A stretch of 64,000 bases of DNA, taken from assembly GCF_000373625.1 (NCBI RefSeq), contig NZ_KB891993.1, forward strand, positions 1-64,000, given 5' to 3'. The DNA is from Streptomyces sp. LaPpAH-108. GTDB lineage: Bacteria; Actinomycetota; Actinomycetes; Streptomycetales; Streptomycetaceae. The notes beneath the pieces were generated by a model. That model was not told the DNA's origin, did no database searches, and worked only from the letters and a program-made list of their open reading frames with translations. Both the position numbers and the translations under genes were made by a program. Shown here in pieces: positions 16,762-24,661 of this stretch. The first letter of the stretch is position 1, and each line of letters begins with the position of its first letter.

Positions 16762-18276
16762 TCAGGTGAGGCCTGCGAGTCGGAGCAGGAGTGGTTTGAC
16801 ATCGGTGGCCGCGAGGCGGTCGCCCACGGCACGGGGGGTGGAGCAGATGAGGAGCGGACCGTCGTCGTCGCTCGCGGGAAGGCGCCCGTGGCTGCCCCGA
16901 ATAGGTGACGGGTCCAGGGGTACGACCGCCATCCGGTAGCGCATGCCGAGCTTCTTGCGGGCGAGCGCTGCCGCGGCCTTGACCTTGACGTAGGGGTCGA
17001 GGGGGTCCATGAAGAGTTCGACCGGGTCGTAGCCGGGTTTGCGGTGGATCTCCACGAGCCGTGCGAAGTCGGGTGCCCGGGCGTCGTCGAGCCAGTAGTA
17101 GTACGTGAACCAGGCGTCCGGCTCCGCCACGGCGACGAGTTCGCCGGAGCGCGGGTGGTCGAGGTGGTGGGCCTTCTTGCCCTCGTCGTCCAGCAGTTGA
17201 GCGATGCCGGGCAGGTCGGCGAGGGCCGCGCGGGTGGCGTCCAGGTCCTCCGGTTTGCGCACGTAGACGTGGGCGATCTGGTGGTCGGCGACCGCGAAGG
17301 CACGGGACGCCATCGGGTCCAGGTACTCCATGCCGTCCTGCGTGTGCACCTCCAGCAGCCCGGCACGGCGCAGGGCGCGATTGATGTCCACGGGGCGGTC
17401 GGCCCGGCTGATGCCGTACTCGGAGAGGGCGACGACGGTACGGCCTTCGGCGTGGGCGTCGTCCAGGAGCGGTGCGAGCGCGGCGTCCAGGTCGGCTGCT
17501 GCGGTGAGAGAGCGCGGGTCGTCGGGGCCGTAGCGCTGGAGGTCGTAGTCGAGGTGAGGGAGGTAGCAGAGGGTCAGGTCGGGGTGGCGGGTGCGCTGGA
17601 TGTGGCGGGTCGCGTCGATGATCCAGCGGCTGGAGGCGAGTCCCGCGCCGGGCCCCCAGAACTGGAAGAGGGGGAACGTGCCGAATGCCGCGGTGAGTTC
17701 GTCGTGCAGATCGGGAGGGCGGGTGTAGCAGTCGGGTTCCTTACGGCCGTCGGCGTAATAGACGGGGCGGGGGGTGACGGTGAAGTCGGTGTCGGCGCCC
17801 ATGGCGTACCACCAGCAGATGTTGGCCACGGTGTAGCCGGGGTGGACCCGGCGGGCGGCGTCCCAGAGCTTGTCTCCCGCGACCAGGCCGTTGTGCTGGC
17901 GCCACAGCAGGACGTCGCCCAGCTCGCGGAAGTACCAGCCGTTGCCGACGATGCCGTGCTCGGAGGGCATGACGCCGGTCAGGAAGGTGGACTGGGCGGC
18001 GCAGGTGACGGCGGGCAGGACGGTGCCGAGGTGGGCGCGGGAGCCCTGGGCGGCGAGTTCGCGGAGGCGGGGCATGTGCTGAAGGAGACGGGGGGTGAGG
18101 CCGACGACGTCCAGGACGAGCAGGGGGGTGGGGCGGCCGGACGCGGACTGTGGCGGCGGCGTTGCTGGGTGGGGCGCGGGCTCGGGCGGGGTTGCGGGGC
18201 GGTGAGTCTCGGACCCCGGTGAGGGTGCCGGGCGGTGAGTCCCGGGCTCTGGTGAGAGTGCCGGGCGGTGGGTCAC
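16762..18276 (-). CDS. Nucleotide pyrophosphatase/phosphodiesterase-type protein of the ebo cluster
   Basis: A 504-residue alkaline-phosphatase-superfamily hydrolase. LLVLDVVGLTPRLL carries the first metal-ligand Asp; TVLPAVTCAAQSTFLTGVMPSEHGIVGNGW contains the nucleophile region (TCAAQS) and the conserved HGIVGN, quoted here in two overlapping parts of one motif. VALSEYGIS and ADHQIAHVYV give the later metal residues. The GTG at 18276 overlaps the EboE stop (GTGA). The first 40 or so residues are a repetitive Pro-rich tail (THRPA repeats) absent from typical members, so the true start may be nearer TPLLVLD. It is the EboF-position gene of ebo-type clusters. Confidence 0.85.
   Translation of the reverse strand: MTHRPALSPEPGTHRPAPSPGSETHRPATPPEPAPHPATPPPQSASGRPTPLLVLDVVGLTPRLLQHMPRLRELAAQGSRAHLGTVLPAVTCAAQSTFLTGVMPSEHGIVGNGWYFRELGDVLLWRQHNGLVAGDKLWDAARRVHPGYTVANICWWYAMGADTDFTVTPRPVYYADGRKEPDCYTRPPDLHDELTAAFGTFPLFQFWGPGAGLASSRWIIDATRHIQRTRHPDLTLCYLPHLDYDLQRYGPDDPRSLTAAADLDAALAPLLDDAHAEGRTVVALSEYGISRADRPVDINRALRRAGLLEVHTQDGMEYLDPMASRAFAVADHQIAHVYVRKPEDLDATRAALADLPGIAQLLDDEGKKAHHLDHPRSGELVAVAEPDAWFTYYYWLDDARAPDFARLVEIHRKPGYDPVELFMDPLDPYVKVKAAAALARKKLGMRYRMAVVPLDPSPIRGSHGRLPASDDDGPLLICSTPRAVGDRLAATDVKPLLLRLAGLT
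18197..18276. repeat. Imperfect tandem repeat at the 5' end of the phosphodiesterase gene
   Basis: Two to three imperfect copies of a unit of about 35 bases sharing GTGAGTCxCGGxxxCxGGTGAG and GTGCCGGGCGGTG, ending at the start codon of the phosphodiesterase gene. The encoded residues repeat as THRPA-x-SP. Copy number may vary between strains. Confidence 0.65.
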
Positions 18277-19442
18277 GGCAGCTCCTTCAGGCCAAGGTCG
18301 GTGAGCAGGTCGCGGGCGAGGGCCAGTTCGGCGGCGATGCCGTCGGCGAGCTGGGCGCGGGTGCGGGGCCTGAGCGTGGTGGGGAGGGCCTGCCAGGTGT
18401 AGGTCTCGACCTCCAGGTGGCGGGTGAGCGGGTGCGGACCGCCGACGAGGCGGGTCAGGGCGGTGCTGAGGACGGGAAGGGTGGAGGTGAGGGGCGCGGC
18501 GGGGGCCGCGTGCAGGGGGACGTGGACGTGGGTGCGCCACGGTGCGGTGTCGGGCAGGGAGCCGTCCTGGAGGGCGTCGCCGAGGTCGTCGGTGCCGTGT
18601 CGGCCAGCCGCGGTGAGGGTGCGGGTCTGGTGCAGGAAGCGGGGCTCGGCGAAGGCGGCCAGCGCCTCGCGGACCTCCGGGCGGTGCGGCTGCTCGGCGT
18701 GCAGTGCGGCGGAGAGCTGGGATTTGACGAGGGGGACACCGGCGCGGACGAGGCCGTCCAGGGCGGTGTGCGGATCTTCGAAGGAGGTGGCGAGGTGGCA
18801 GGTGTCGACGCAGATGCCGATGCGGGCGTGCGCGATGTCGGTGAGCGGGGTGAGGGCGTCGGCGGTGGTCTCGATGACGCAGCCGGGTTCGGGTTCGAGA
18901 CCGACGCGGAGAGAGCGGCCGGTCATCTCCGCCAGGGCGTCGAGACGTGCACCGAGGGTGCGCAGCGCGGTGCGGGCCGTCTCCATGCGGGCGGGATCGG
19001 CGACGGTCCGCCAGGCGAGCGGCAGGGTGGAGATGCTGCCCTCGGCGATGTCGTCGGGGAGGAGTCCGGCGAGGATGCGGGCGAGGGCGGTGGTGTGGCG
19101 GAGCCGTTCCGGATCGGCCCAGTCGGGCTTGTAGACGCGGTACTTGACCTGCTGGGAGCCGAAACCCTCGTACGGGAAGCCGTTGAGGGTGACGACCTCC
19201 AGGCCGCGCCGGTCGAGTTCGGCGCGGAGGGCGCCGACCGCATGGGGGTCGTTCTCCAGGGCGAGGGCGGCGTCCTTGGCGAGCCAGAGGCCGATGCCGA
19301 GGCGGTCGCGGCCCAGACGGCGCCGGACCGGTTCGCAGTGGTCGCGCAGCTGGGCGACGACGGCGTCGAGGGTTTCGGCGGGGTGGACGTTGGTGCAGTA
19401 GGCGAGGTGGACGAGAGAGCCGTCGGGGTGGCGGAAGCGCAC
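18273..19442 (-). CDS. eboE: EboE-like metabolite-traffic protein (TIM barrel)
   Basis: A 389-residue xylose-isomerase-like barrel that matches EboE: HLAYCTNVHPAET at the start, ITLNGFPYEGFG-type segment (here VVTLNGFPYEGFG), LGLEPEPGCVIE-like VGLEPEPGCVIETT, ICVDTCHLAT and THVHVPLHA. The EPEPGC and DTCH motifs are diagnostic for this family. The GTG start lies just after the TatD stop with GGAGGAG upstream; its own stop overlaps the next start. EboE is part of the ebo operon reported to help move natural products such as the scytonemin monomer out of the cytoplasm; its chemistry is unknown. Confidence 0.9.
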   Translation of the reverse strand: MRFRHPDGSLVHLAYCTNVHPAETLDAVVAQLRDHCEPVRRRLGRDRLGIGLWLAKDAALALENDPHAVGALRAELDRRGLEVVTLNGFPYEGFGSQQVKYRVYKPDWADPERLRHTTALARILAGLLPDDIAEGSISTLPLAWRTVADPARMETARTALRTLGARLDALAEMTGRSLRVGLEPEPGCVIETTADALTPLTDIAHARIGICVDTCHLATSFEDPHTALDGLVRAGVPLVKSQLSAALHAEQPHRPEVREALAAFAEPRFLHQTRTLTAAGRHGTDDLGDALQDGSLPDTAPWRTHVHVPLHAAPAAPLTSTLPVLSTALTRLVGGPHPLTRHLEVETYTWQALPTTLRPRTRAQLADGIAAELALARDLLTDLGLKELP

Positions 19443-19445
19443 GGG

Positions 19446-20342
19446 TCACTCCTCCCCGGCGGGTACGGCGGCGGCGTGGCCGGGCTCCGCGTCGCGGGGG
19501 ACGCCGCGGAGGATGGAGTTGCCCTCGTGGGTGGGCTCGGTCGTGGCGACGGCCAGGTCCAGCCGCCCGCTGAGGCCGTAGAAGGCGACGGGGTTGCGCC
19601 ACAGGACGCGGTCGACGTCGTCCTCGGTGAAGCCCTCCTTCAGCATCAGGTCGGCCACTTTGCGGGTCTTCAGGGGGTCGCTTCTGCCCCAGTCGGCGGC
19701 GGAGTTGACCAGGACCTGTTCGGGGCCGTAGGAGCGGAGGATCGCGACCATCCGTTCCTCGTCCATCTTGGTGTCGGGATAGACGGAGAAGCCGAGCCAG
19801 CAACCGCTGTCCTTGGCCTCCTTGACGGTGGTCTCGTTGAGGTGGTCGACCAGGACGCGTTCGGGGGCGAGCGCGGACTCCCGGACGGCGTCGAGAGTGC
19901 GGCGCAGACCGGTGAGCTTGTCGCGGTGCGGCGTGTGGACGAGGGCGGGCAGGCCGTGGTCGGCGGCGAGCTGGAGCTGGGCGGCGAGCGCGGTGTCCTC
20001 GGCGGGGGTCATCGAGTCGTAGCCGATCTCACCGACGGCGACGACCCGGTCCTTGACGAGATAGCGGGGCAGTTCATCGAGGACGGGGGTGCAGCGGGGG
20101 TCGTTGGCCTCCTTGGGGTTGAGAGCGAGGGTGCAGTGGTGGGCGATGCCGTGCTGGGCGGCGCGGAAGGGCTCCCAGCCGAGGAGGGAGTCGAAGTAGT
20201 CCAGGAAGGAGGCGGTGGAGGTGCGGGGCTGGCCGAGCCAGAAGGAGGGCTCGACCACGGCACGGACACCGGCGGCGCGCATGGCCTCGTAGTCGTCGGT
20301 GGTGCGCGAGGTCATGTGGATGTGGGGGTCGAAGAGGCGCAT
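19446..20342 (-). CDS. TatD-family metal-dependent hydrolase (EboB-like)
   Basis: A 298-residue amidohydrolase-fold protein. MRLFDPHIHMTSR gives the HxH metal motif at the extreme N-terminus; VAVGEIGYD, LVHTPHRDK and LVNSAADWGRSDP supply the remaining Glu, His and Asp ligands. The YLVKDRVVAVGEIGYDSMT block is characteristic of the ebo-associated TatD subgroup. Its ATG overlaps the EboA stop (TGATG), so they are translationally coupled. It is predicted to hydrolyse a phosphoester or cyclic ester in the same pathway as EboA and EboE. Confidence 0.87.
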   Translation of the reverse strand: MRLFDPHIHMTSRTTDDYEAMRAAGVRAVVEPSFWLGQPRTSTASFLDYFDSLLGWEPFRAAQHGIAHHCTLALNPKEANDPRCTPVLDELPRYLVKDRVVAVGEIGYDSMTPAEDTALAAQLQLAADHGLPALVHTPHRDKLTGLRRTLDAVRESALAPERVLVDHLNETTVKEAKDSGCWLGFSVYPDTKMDEERMVAILRSYGPEQVLVNSAADWGRSDPLKTRKVADLMLKEGFTEDDVDRVLWRNPVAFYGLSGRLDLAVATTEPTHEGNSILRGVPRDAEPGHAAAVPAGEE

Positions 20343-21043
20343 CAGGACTCCTTGCGGTGGGGGTCGCGGTCGTCCGTGGTGTGCGGCGGCGGGCCGGGCT
20401 CGGTCAGGGCCAGAACGTGGTGCAGGTCCTCGGGCACGGGACGCCCTGCGGCGGTGCGCTCGGCGGCGAAGTCGGTGAGCATACGGGCGAGTTCACCGTC
20501 GCCCTGGGCGCGTACGGCGAGCTGGGCGACATGGGTGACGGGTACGCCGGTGAACAGGCACTTCAGGACGGCATGCCGCCACAGATGCGGCTCCAGATGG
20601 CGGGCGGCGTAGGAACCGACGGCGGCGGCCAGGAGCCGGGTGTCGTTGGTGCGCAGCGCGTCCTCGACGAGAGGGAGGGCGTCGGGGCCCGGTACGAGGT
20701 CGGGCAGGGCGTGCAGGACGGCGCGGCGTTCGTCGGCGGTGCCCCGGTGGTAGAGGCGGGCGAGGTCGGCCGGGGTGGGGGCCGCCGCGTACAGGAGGAG
20801 GACGCGGGCGGTGTCCGCGTACGTGGGGCCGCAGCGTCGGCCGGCCTCCGCGAGGCGCAACTCCCAGGCAGGGAGGGAGCCTTGGGTGGCGGCAGGGTTG
20901 GCGGCTTCGGCCAGGGCGCGGTCCAGCCAGTCGCGGGCGGGCTGTGCGAGGTGGGTCCGTAGGGCGTGGAGCGGGGACGCGGAGCTGGCGTCGAGATCGA
21001 GGGAGGTGTTGTCGGGCACCGGAGTCGTGTGGGGGTGGGTCAC
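20342..21043 (-). CDS. eboA: EboA-domain protein
   Basis: A 233-residue helical protein. The segments ARDWLDRALAEA, ADTARVLLLYAAAP, HRGTADERRAVLHALPDL, ALRTNDTRLLAAAVGSYAAR and HAVLKCLFTGVPV are the conserved EboA pattern, with HEAT-like paired helices; KCLFTGVP is the most telling. The GTG at 21043 overlaps the stop of the preceding isomerase gene (GTGA). No enzymatic motif is visible. Its place between a TIM-barrel gene and the TatD gene matches other ebo clusters. Biochemical function is unknown. Confidence 0.87.
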   Translation of the reverse strand: MTHPHTTPVPDNTSLDLDASSASPLHALRTHLAQPARDWLDRALAEAANPAATQGSLPAWELRLAEAGRRCGPTYADTARVLLLYAAAPTPADLARLYHRGTADERRAVLHALPDLVPGPDALPLVEDALRTNDTRLLAAAVGSYAARHLEPHLWRHAVLKCLFTGVPVTHVAQLAVRAQGDGELARMLTDFAAERTAAGRPVPEDLHHVLALTEPGPPPHTTDDRDPHRKES

Positions 21044-21969
21044 GCACTGCTCCCTTCCGTGGACGGGGTGGGCCGGGTGGCCGGTGCTGCCGCCTTGAGG
21101 AAGGGCAGGGAGATCTCGGCGAAGTGGGGTCCGGCGTGGGAGTGGCGGGGCAGTTCGACCACGGTGAGGCCCCGGTAGGGGGTGGCGGCGAGGGCCGCGA
21201 GGACGGCGGGGAAGTCGATGTCGCCGTCCCCGAAGGGCAGGTGTTCGTGTCGCCCGCGCCGCATGTCCTCGATCTGGACGTGGCGCAGCCAGGGCGCGGC
21301 GGCGCGGACGCAGTCGGCGGGAGAGAGGGGTTCGAGGCACTGGCAGTGGCCGATGTCGAGGGTGAGACCGAGGTGAGCGGGGTCGCCGAGAGCGTGACGG
21401 AGGTGGTGGAAATCGGCGAGGGTGGCGAGCAGGTGGCCGGGCTCGGGTTCGACGGCGAGGGGGATGTCGGCGGCGGTGGCGGCTTCCAGGACCGGGGGGA
21501 GCGACCCGGCCAGCCGGTCCCAGGCCGTGTCCTCGTCCGTGCCGGGCGGGAGCGTGCCGCTGAAGCAGTGCACGGCGTGGGCGCCGAGGTCGGCGGCGAC
21601 CTGGACGGCGCGGATCAGCAGGTCGGCGCGGCGGGCCCGGTCGGCGGGGTCGGGATCGAGGAGGGAGGGGCCGTGTTTACGGCGCGGGTCGAGCACATAG
21701 CGGGCCCCCGTCTCCACGGTGACCTCCAGGCCGAGCGCGGCCAGACGGTGGGCGACCCGCCGGGTGCGGGCGGCGAGGTCCGGGGCGAGCGGGTCGAGAT
21801 GCATGTGATCGAGGGTCAGGCCGACGCCGTCGTAGCCGAGGTCGGAGAGGAGGGCGAGGGCGTCTTCGAGACGGAGGTCGGCGAGGCCGTTGGTGCCGTA
21901 GCCGAAGCGGAGGGTGGTGGAAGCGGCGGGGCGCTGGTCGCCGGTGCGGGGCCGGGTCGCGGAGGTCAT
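21040..21969 (-). CDS. Sugar phosphate isomerase/epimerase family protein (cytosolic)
   Basis: A 309-residue AP-endonuclease-2-like TIM barrel without a signal peptide. Recognisable strands: LRFGYGTNGLADLRLEDAL, LGLEVTVETGARYVLDP, AVHCFSGTLPPG, LAVEPEPGHLLAT, LGLTLDIGHCQC and HVQIEDMRRGRHEHLPFGDG, which together give the His/Glu/Asp metal set of IolE/IolI-type enzymes. The start ATG overlaps the stop of the small upstream ORF. TIM barrels of this kind isomerise or dehydrate inositols and keto-sugars; beside inositol-3-phosphate synthase a cyclitol-related substrate is plausible. Confidence 0.87.
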   Translation of the reverse strand: MTSATRPRTGDQRPAASTTLRFGYGTNGLADLRLEDALALLSDLGYDGVGLTLDHMHLDPLAPDLAARTRRVAHRLAALGLEVTVETGARYVLDPRRKHGPSLLDPDPADRARRADLLIRAVQVAADLGAHAVHCFSGTLPPGTDEDTAWDRLAGSLPPVLEAATAADIPLAVEPEPGHLLATLADFHHLRHALGDPAHLGLTLDIGHCQCLEPLSPADCVRAAAPWLRHVQIEDMRRGRHEHLPFGDGDIDFPAVLAALAATPYRGLTVVELPRHSHAGPHFAEISLPFLKAAAPATRPTPSTEGSSA

Positions 21970-22307
21970 GTGACGCTCACCTTCTTGGCGATGCGGGCGG
22001 TCGGCGGGGCCGCCGGAGACTCGGTGACCGGTCCGAGGCCGGCAAGACGACTGCTGCCATGGCCGAAGCGGAGAGCGGCACGGTCAGTGAGGACGTCGGC
22101 CCGCACACCCTCGATGTACGGCCAGGTCACAGAGGTCGCGTCACGCCCGCCGTCTGCGCGAACCCTGCGGCGGCCCGGGAGGCGAAAGCTCCCGGCTTGC
22201 GTGAGGTCTGCGCCACCATCGCTCTCATGGCCGCAGCAGCGACCGGCACGGTCGGCGGATACGTCGGCTCGCGCACCCTCGGCGCCCACCCCTATCGCGG
22301 CCCTCAT
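21966..22307 (-). CDS. Coupled 113-residue ORF built from an internal duplication
   Basis: The ORF begins with an ATG overlapping the prenyltransferase stop (ATGA) and ends overlapping the next start (ATGA), exactly as a real coupled gene would. I do not recognise the protein. It contains two related blocks, EGARADVSADRAGRCCGHES and EGVRADVLTDRAALRFGHGS, about 70 residues apart, and its C-terminus (AKKVSVT) echoes that of the prenyltransferase (AKRVSVT). This looks like a local duplication that inserted an extra reading frame between two operon genes. It may be translated but need not have a function. Confidence 0.45.
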   Translation of the reverse strand: MRAAIGVGAEGARADVSADRAGRCCGHESDGGADLTQAGSFRLPGRRRVRADGGRDATSVTWPYIEGVRADVLTDRAALRFGHGSSRLAGLGPVTESPAAPPTARIAKKVSVT

Positions 22308-23272
22308 GTCACGCTCACCCTCTTCGCGAACCGGGCGGCGAGCGGGGCCAGCGCTGCGGTGATCAGGGCGCTGACCGGCGCGCCGGAGCGGGCGCAGAGG
22401 GCGGCTTGGAGGGGGATGGTGGCGCGGATGCCGCCGCCTACGGCGCGTTGGGTCAGCGGGGGTGAGGGGTTGAGGGTGGCGTGGAGGTAGGGGCGGGTGG
22501 CGGTCGCGGCGTAGGCCAGGGCGCAGGCGGCGGGCAAGGCCGCGCGGGCTGCCGGTCCGACCGCGTTCAACCTTCCTGTCTTCACGGGCAGTTGAGCCCG
22601 GGTGAGTCCTCGGCTCAGCAGACGCGTCAGGACGCCGGTGGTGGCGAGCGCGATCAATGGGGCCAGTAGGGCTCCGCCCTGGGTCTCGTGGCGGGAGACC
22701 GTGGTGAGCGCGAGGGTGTGGGTGCCGAGCAGGGCGGCGGAGGGAAGGGCGGCCCGGACGCGGCCCGAGGTGGCGGCGGCGCCGAGCAGGAGGTCCAGGG
22801 CGCGGGCCGTCGCCATCGCGGCGGGGCCCGCCGGGGTGTGCTTGAGGCCGAGGTCGTACGCCCAGACGGTCGCGGCCAGGGGTGCGGCGACGGCGAGCGC
22901 GGGGCGGCCGGACCGTGCCGCCAGGGCGAGGCCCGTGGCGGTCAGGGCGCAGGCCGCGGTGAGGGCGGCGGCGGGGCGGATGCGACCCGAGGGCAGGGGG
23001 CGGTGGGGACGTTCGGCGGCGTCCTCGGCGCGGTCGGCCCAGTCGTTGAGGACCATGCCCGCCTCGTACAGGCAGAGGGAGGAGCCGATGGCCCACAGGA
23101 TGCGGGGGCCGGGTCGGCCGGTGACACTCGCGCTGCCCGCCAGTACGTCACCGGGCACCGTGAACACGGCCGGGAGGCGCAGGAGTTCGGCCCAGGCGGC
23201 GAGACGGCTGCCGACGCCCTGGCCGTGGCGCTCGGCGGCGGCAGGCCGAGCCTCTTCGGCCCGGGCAGCCAT
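22304..23272 (-). CDS. eboC: UbiA-like prenyltransferase, SCO3242 family (EboC-like)
   Basis: A 322-residue polytopic membrane protein. LLRLPAVFTVPGDVLAGSA starts helix 1; the first aspartate-rich motif reads NDWADRAEDAAERPHRPLPSG, quoted here as NDWADRAED and ERPHRPLPSG, the UbiA Mg-pyrophosphate site; a second site appears as YDLGLKHTPAG. Six to eight hydrophobic helices follow. It would join an isoprenoid to a polar acceptor in the membrane. The ATG at 23272 lacks a clear ribosome-binding site; a GTG at 23419 in frame overlaps the INO1 stop and may be the real, coupled start, adding 49 Gly-rich residues. Confidence 0.87.
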   Translation of the reverse strand: MAARAEEARPAAAERHGQGVGSRLAAWAELLRLPAVFTVPGDVLAGSASVTGRPGPRILWAIGSSLCLYEAGMVLNDWADRAEDAAERPHRPLPSGRIRPAAALTAACALTATGLALAARSGRPALAVAAPLAATVWAYDLGLKHTPAGPAAMATARALDLLLGAAATSGRVRAALPSAALLGTHTLALTTVSRHETQGGALLAPLIALATTGVLTRLLSRGLTRAQLPVKTGRLNAVGPAARAALPAACALAYAATATRPYLHATLNPSPPLTQRAVGGGIRATIPLQAALCARSGAPVSALITAALAPLAARFAKRVSVT

Positions 23273-23415
23273 CGGTGCCGGGGATTCGGTCGCCCCGGCC
23301 CCGCCAGGAGCCCACCGACCACCCCCGGAGCCGACCCCGGCAGCGGCACCAGCACCAACACCGCCACCCCCCGCCCCGTAGAACCCCACCACCGTCCCCA
23401 CGCGCCCGCTCCCCC

Positions 23416-24570
23416 TCACCGCGCCTCCCCCGCACCCCGCACAGCACTCTCCCCACGGGCACGAAGCCGCGCCGCGAACCGCCCGAGCGCCGCGTACTGC
23501 TCGCCCAGTGCCGAAGTCCCCTCTCCCACCGGGTCCTTGAAGTAGAAGCCCAGTTCCCCCAGCGGGCCCGAGAGTCCCGCCTCCCGGGCCCGCAGCATCA
23601 GCCGGGCCAGGTCGAGCACCAGTGGGGCGGCCAGCGCGGAGTCGCAGCCCTGCCAGGTGGTCTGGAGGACCATGCGGGTGCCGAGGAAGCCGTCGAAGGC
23701 GATGTGGTCCCAGGCGGTCTTCCAGTCGCCGAGGGCGGGCACGTCGTCGATGTGCACCTGGCCCTGGACCGGCGTGCCGAGGGTGTCGGTGAGGACGCGT
23801 TCCTTGCCCGCGTTCTTGGCGGCGGCAGCGGCGGGGTCGGCCAGTGCGGCGCCGTCGCCGCCGCCGAGCAGGTTGGTGCCGGACCAGGCCCGTACCGCGA
23901 GGGCGCGCTGGGCGAACATCGGCCCGAGCACCGAGCGCAGCAGGGTCTGGCCGGTCTTGCCGTCCCGGCCCGCGTACGGCAGCCCGCTCACCGCAGCGGC
24001 GGCGGTCAGGGCCGGGTGGTGGAGGCCGGTGGAGGGGGTGAAGTTGACGTAGGGGCAGCCCGCGCGCAGGGCGGCGACCGCGTACAGCGAGCTGGGCGGG
24101 AGGGTGTCGCCGTCGGCGGCGGGCTCGGTGGAGGCCACGTTGACGACGACGGTCCCGGCGGGGGCGCGGCGGGCGGTGAAGTCGCGGATGTCGGCGGCGA
24201 AGGCGTCGATCAGCTGCCGCTCGTCGCGGTCGTCGTCCGGGAGCGGGCCGCCCGGGACGATCTCGCGGTCGGCGGCGGCGAGTTCGGCGGCGACGGCGGC
24301 GGGCAGGCCGGGTGGCAGGACGCCGCCGGCCGCCAGTTCCTCGGCCCGTTTGGGCAGCGGGCAGTCCAGGGTGTCGTGGCCGCCGAAGACGAGGGAGGGC
24401 AGTTCGGGCAGGTCGCAGCCGGTGAACAGGGCGGTCTCGGTGACCATGCCGGTGGGCGGCTGCAGCCCCGCGGTCACCGCGGCGCAGCCCGCGACGACGG
24501 TGGTCGCGACGGAGCCTCGGGCGCCGATGAGCCACACTCCGGCGGGGCCTCGGGAACGGGACGCGGACAT
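23416..24570 (-). CDS. ino1: Inositol-3-phosphate synthase
   Basis: A 384-residue member of the myo-inositol-1-phosphate synthase family. GVWLIGARGSVATTVVAG is the NAD-binding turn near residues 11-28; VVNVASTEP, YVNFTPSTG, AGRDGKTGQTLLRSVLGPMF and WSGTNLLGGGDG are diagnostic blocks. It converts glucose-6-phosphate to 1L-myo-inositol-3-phosphate. The ATG follows AAGGAGG. It occupies the position where several ebo operons carry EboD (a dehydroquinate-synthase-like enzyme), also a cyclising NAD enzyme. Its product could be the polar head group prenylated by the next gene; that link is inference. Confidence 0.9.
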   Translation of the reverse strand: MSASRSRGPAGVWLIGARGSVATTVVAGCAAVTAGLQPPTGMVTETALFTGCDLPELPSLVFGGHDTLDCPLPKRAEELAAGGVLPPGLPAAVAAELAAADREIVPGGPLPDDDRDERQLIDAFAADIRDFTARRAPAGTVVVNVASTEPAADGDTLPPSSLYAVAALRAGCPYVNFTPSTGLHHPALTAAAAVSGLPYAGRDGKTGQTLLRSVLGPMFAQRALAVRAWSGTNLLGGGDGAALADPAAAAAKNAGKERVLTDTLGTPVQGQVHIDDVPALGDWKTAWDHIAFDGFLGTRMVLQTTWQGCDSALAAPLVLDLARLMLRAREAGLSGPLGELGFYFKDPVGEGTSALGEQYAALGRFAARLRARGESAVRGAGEAR

Positions 24571-24661
24571 GGTCGGCCTCCTTGTCGGGCGCGGACGCGC
24601 TCGGGCAGCGGTGCGGTGGAAGACGGCGGGCGGGAGTACGGCGCCTCCCGCCCGCCGCCGG

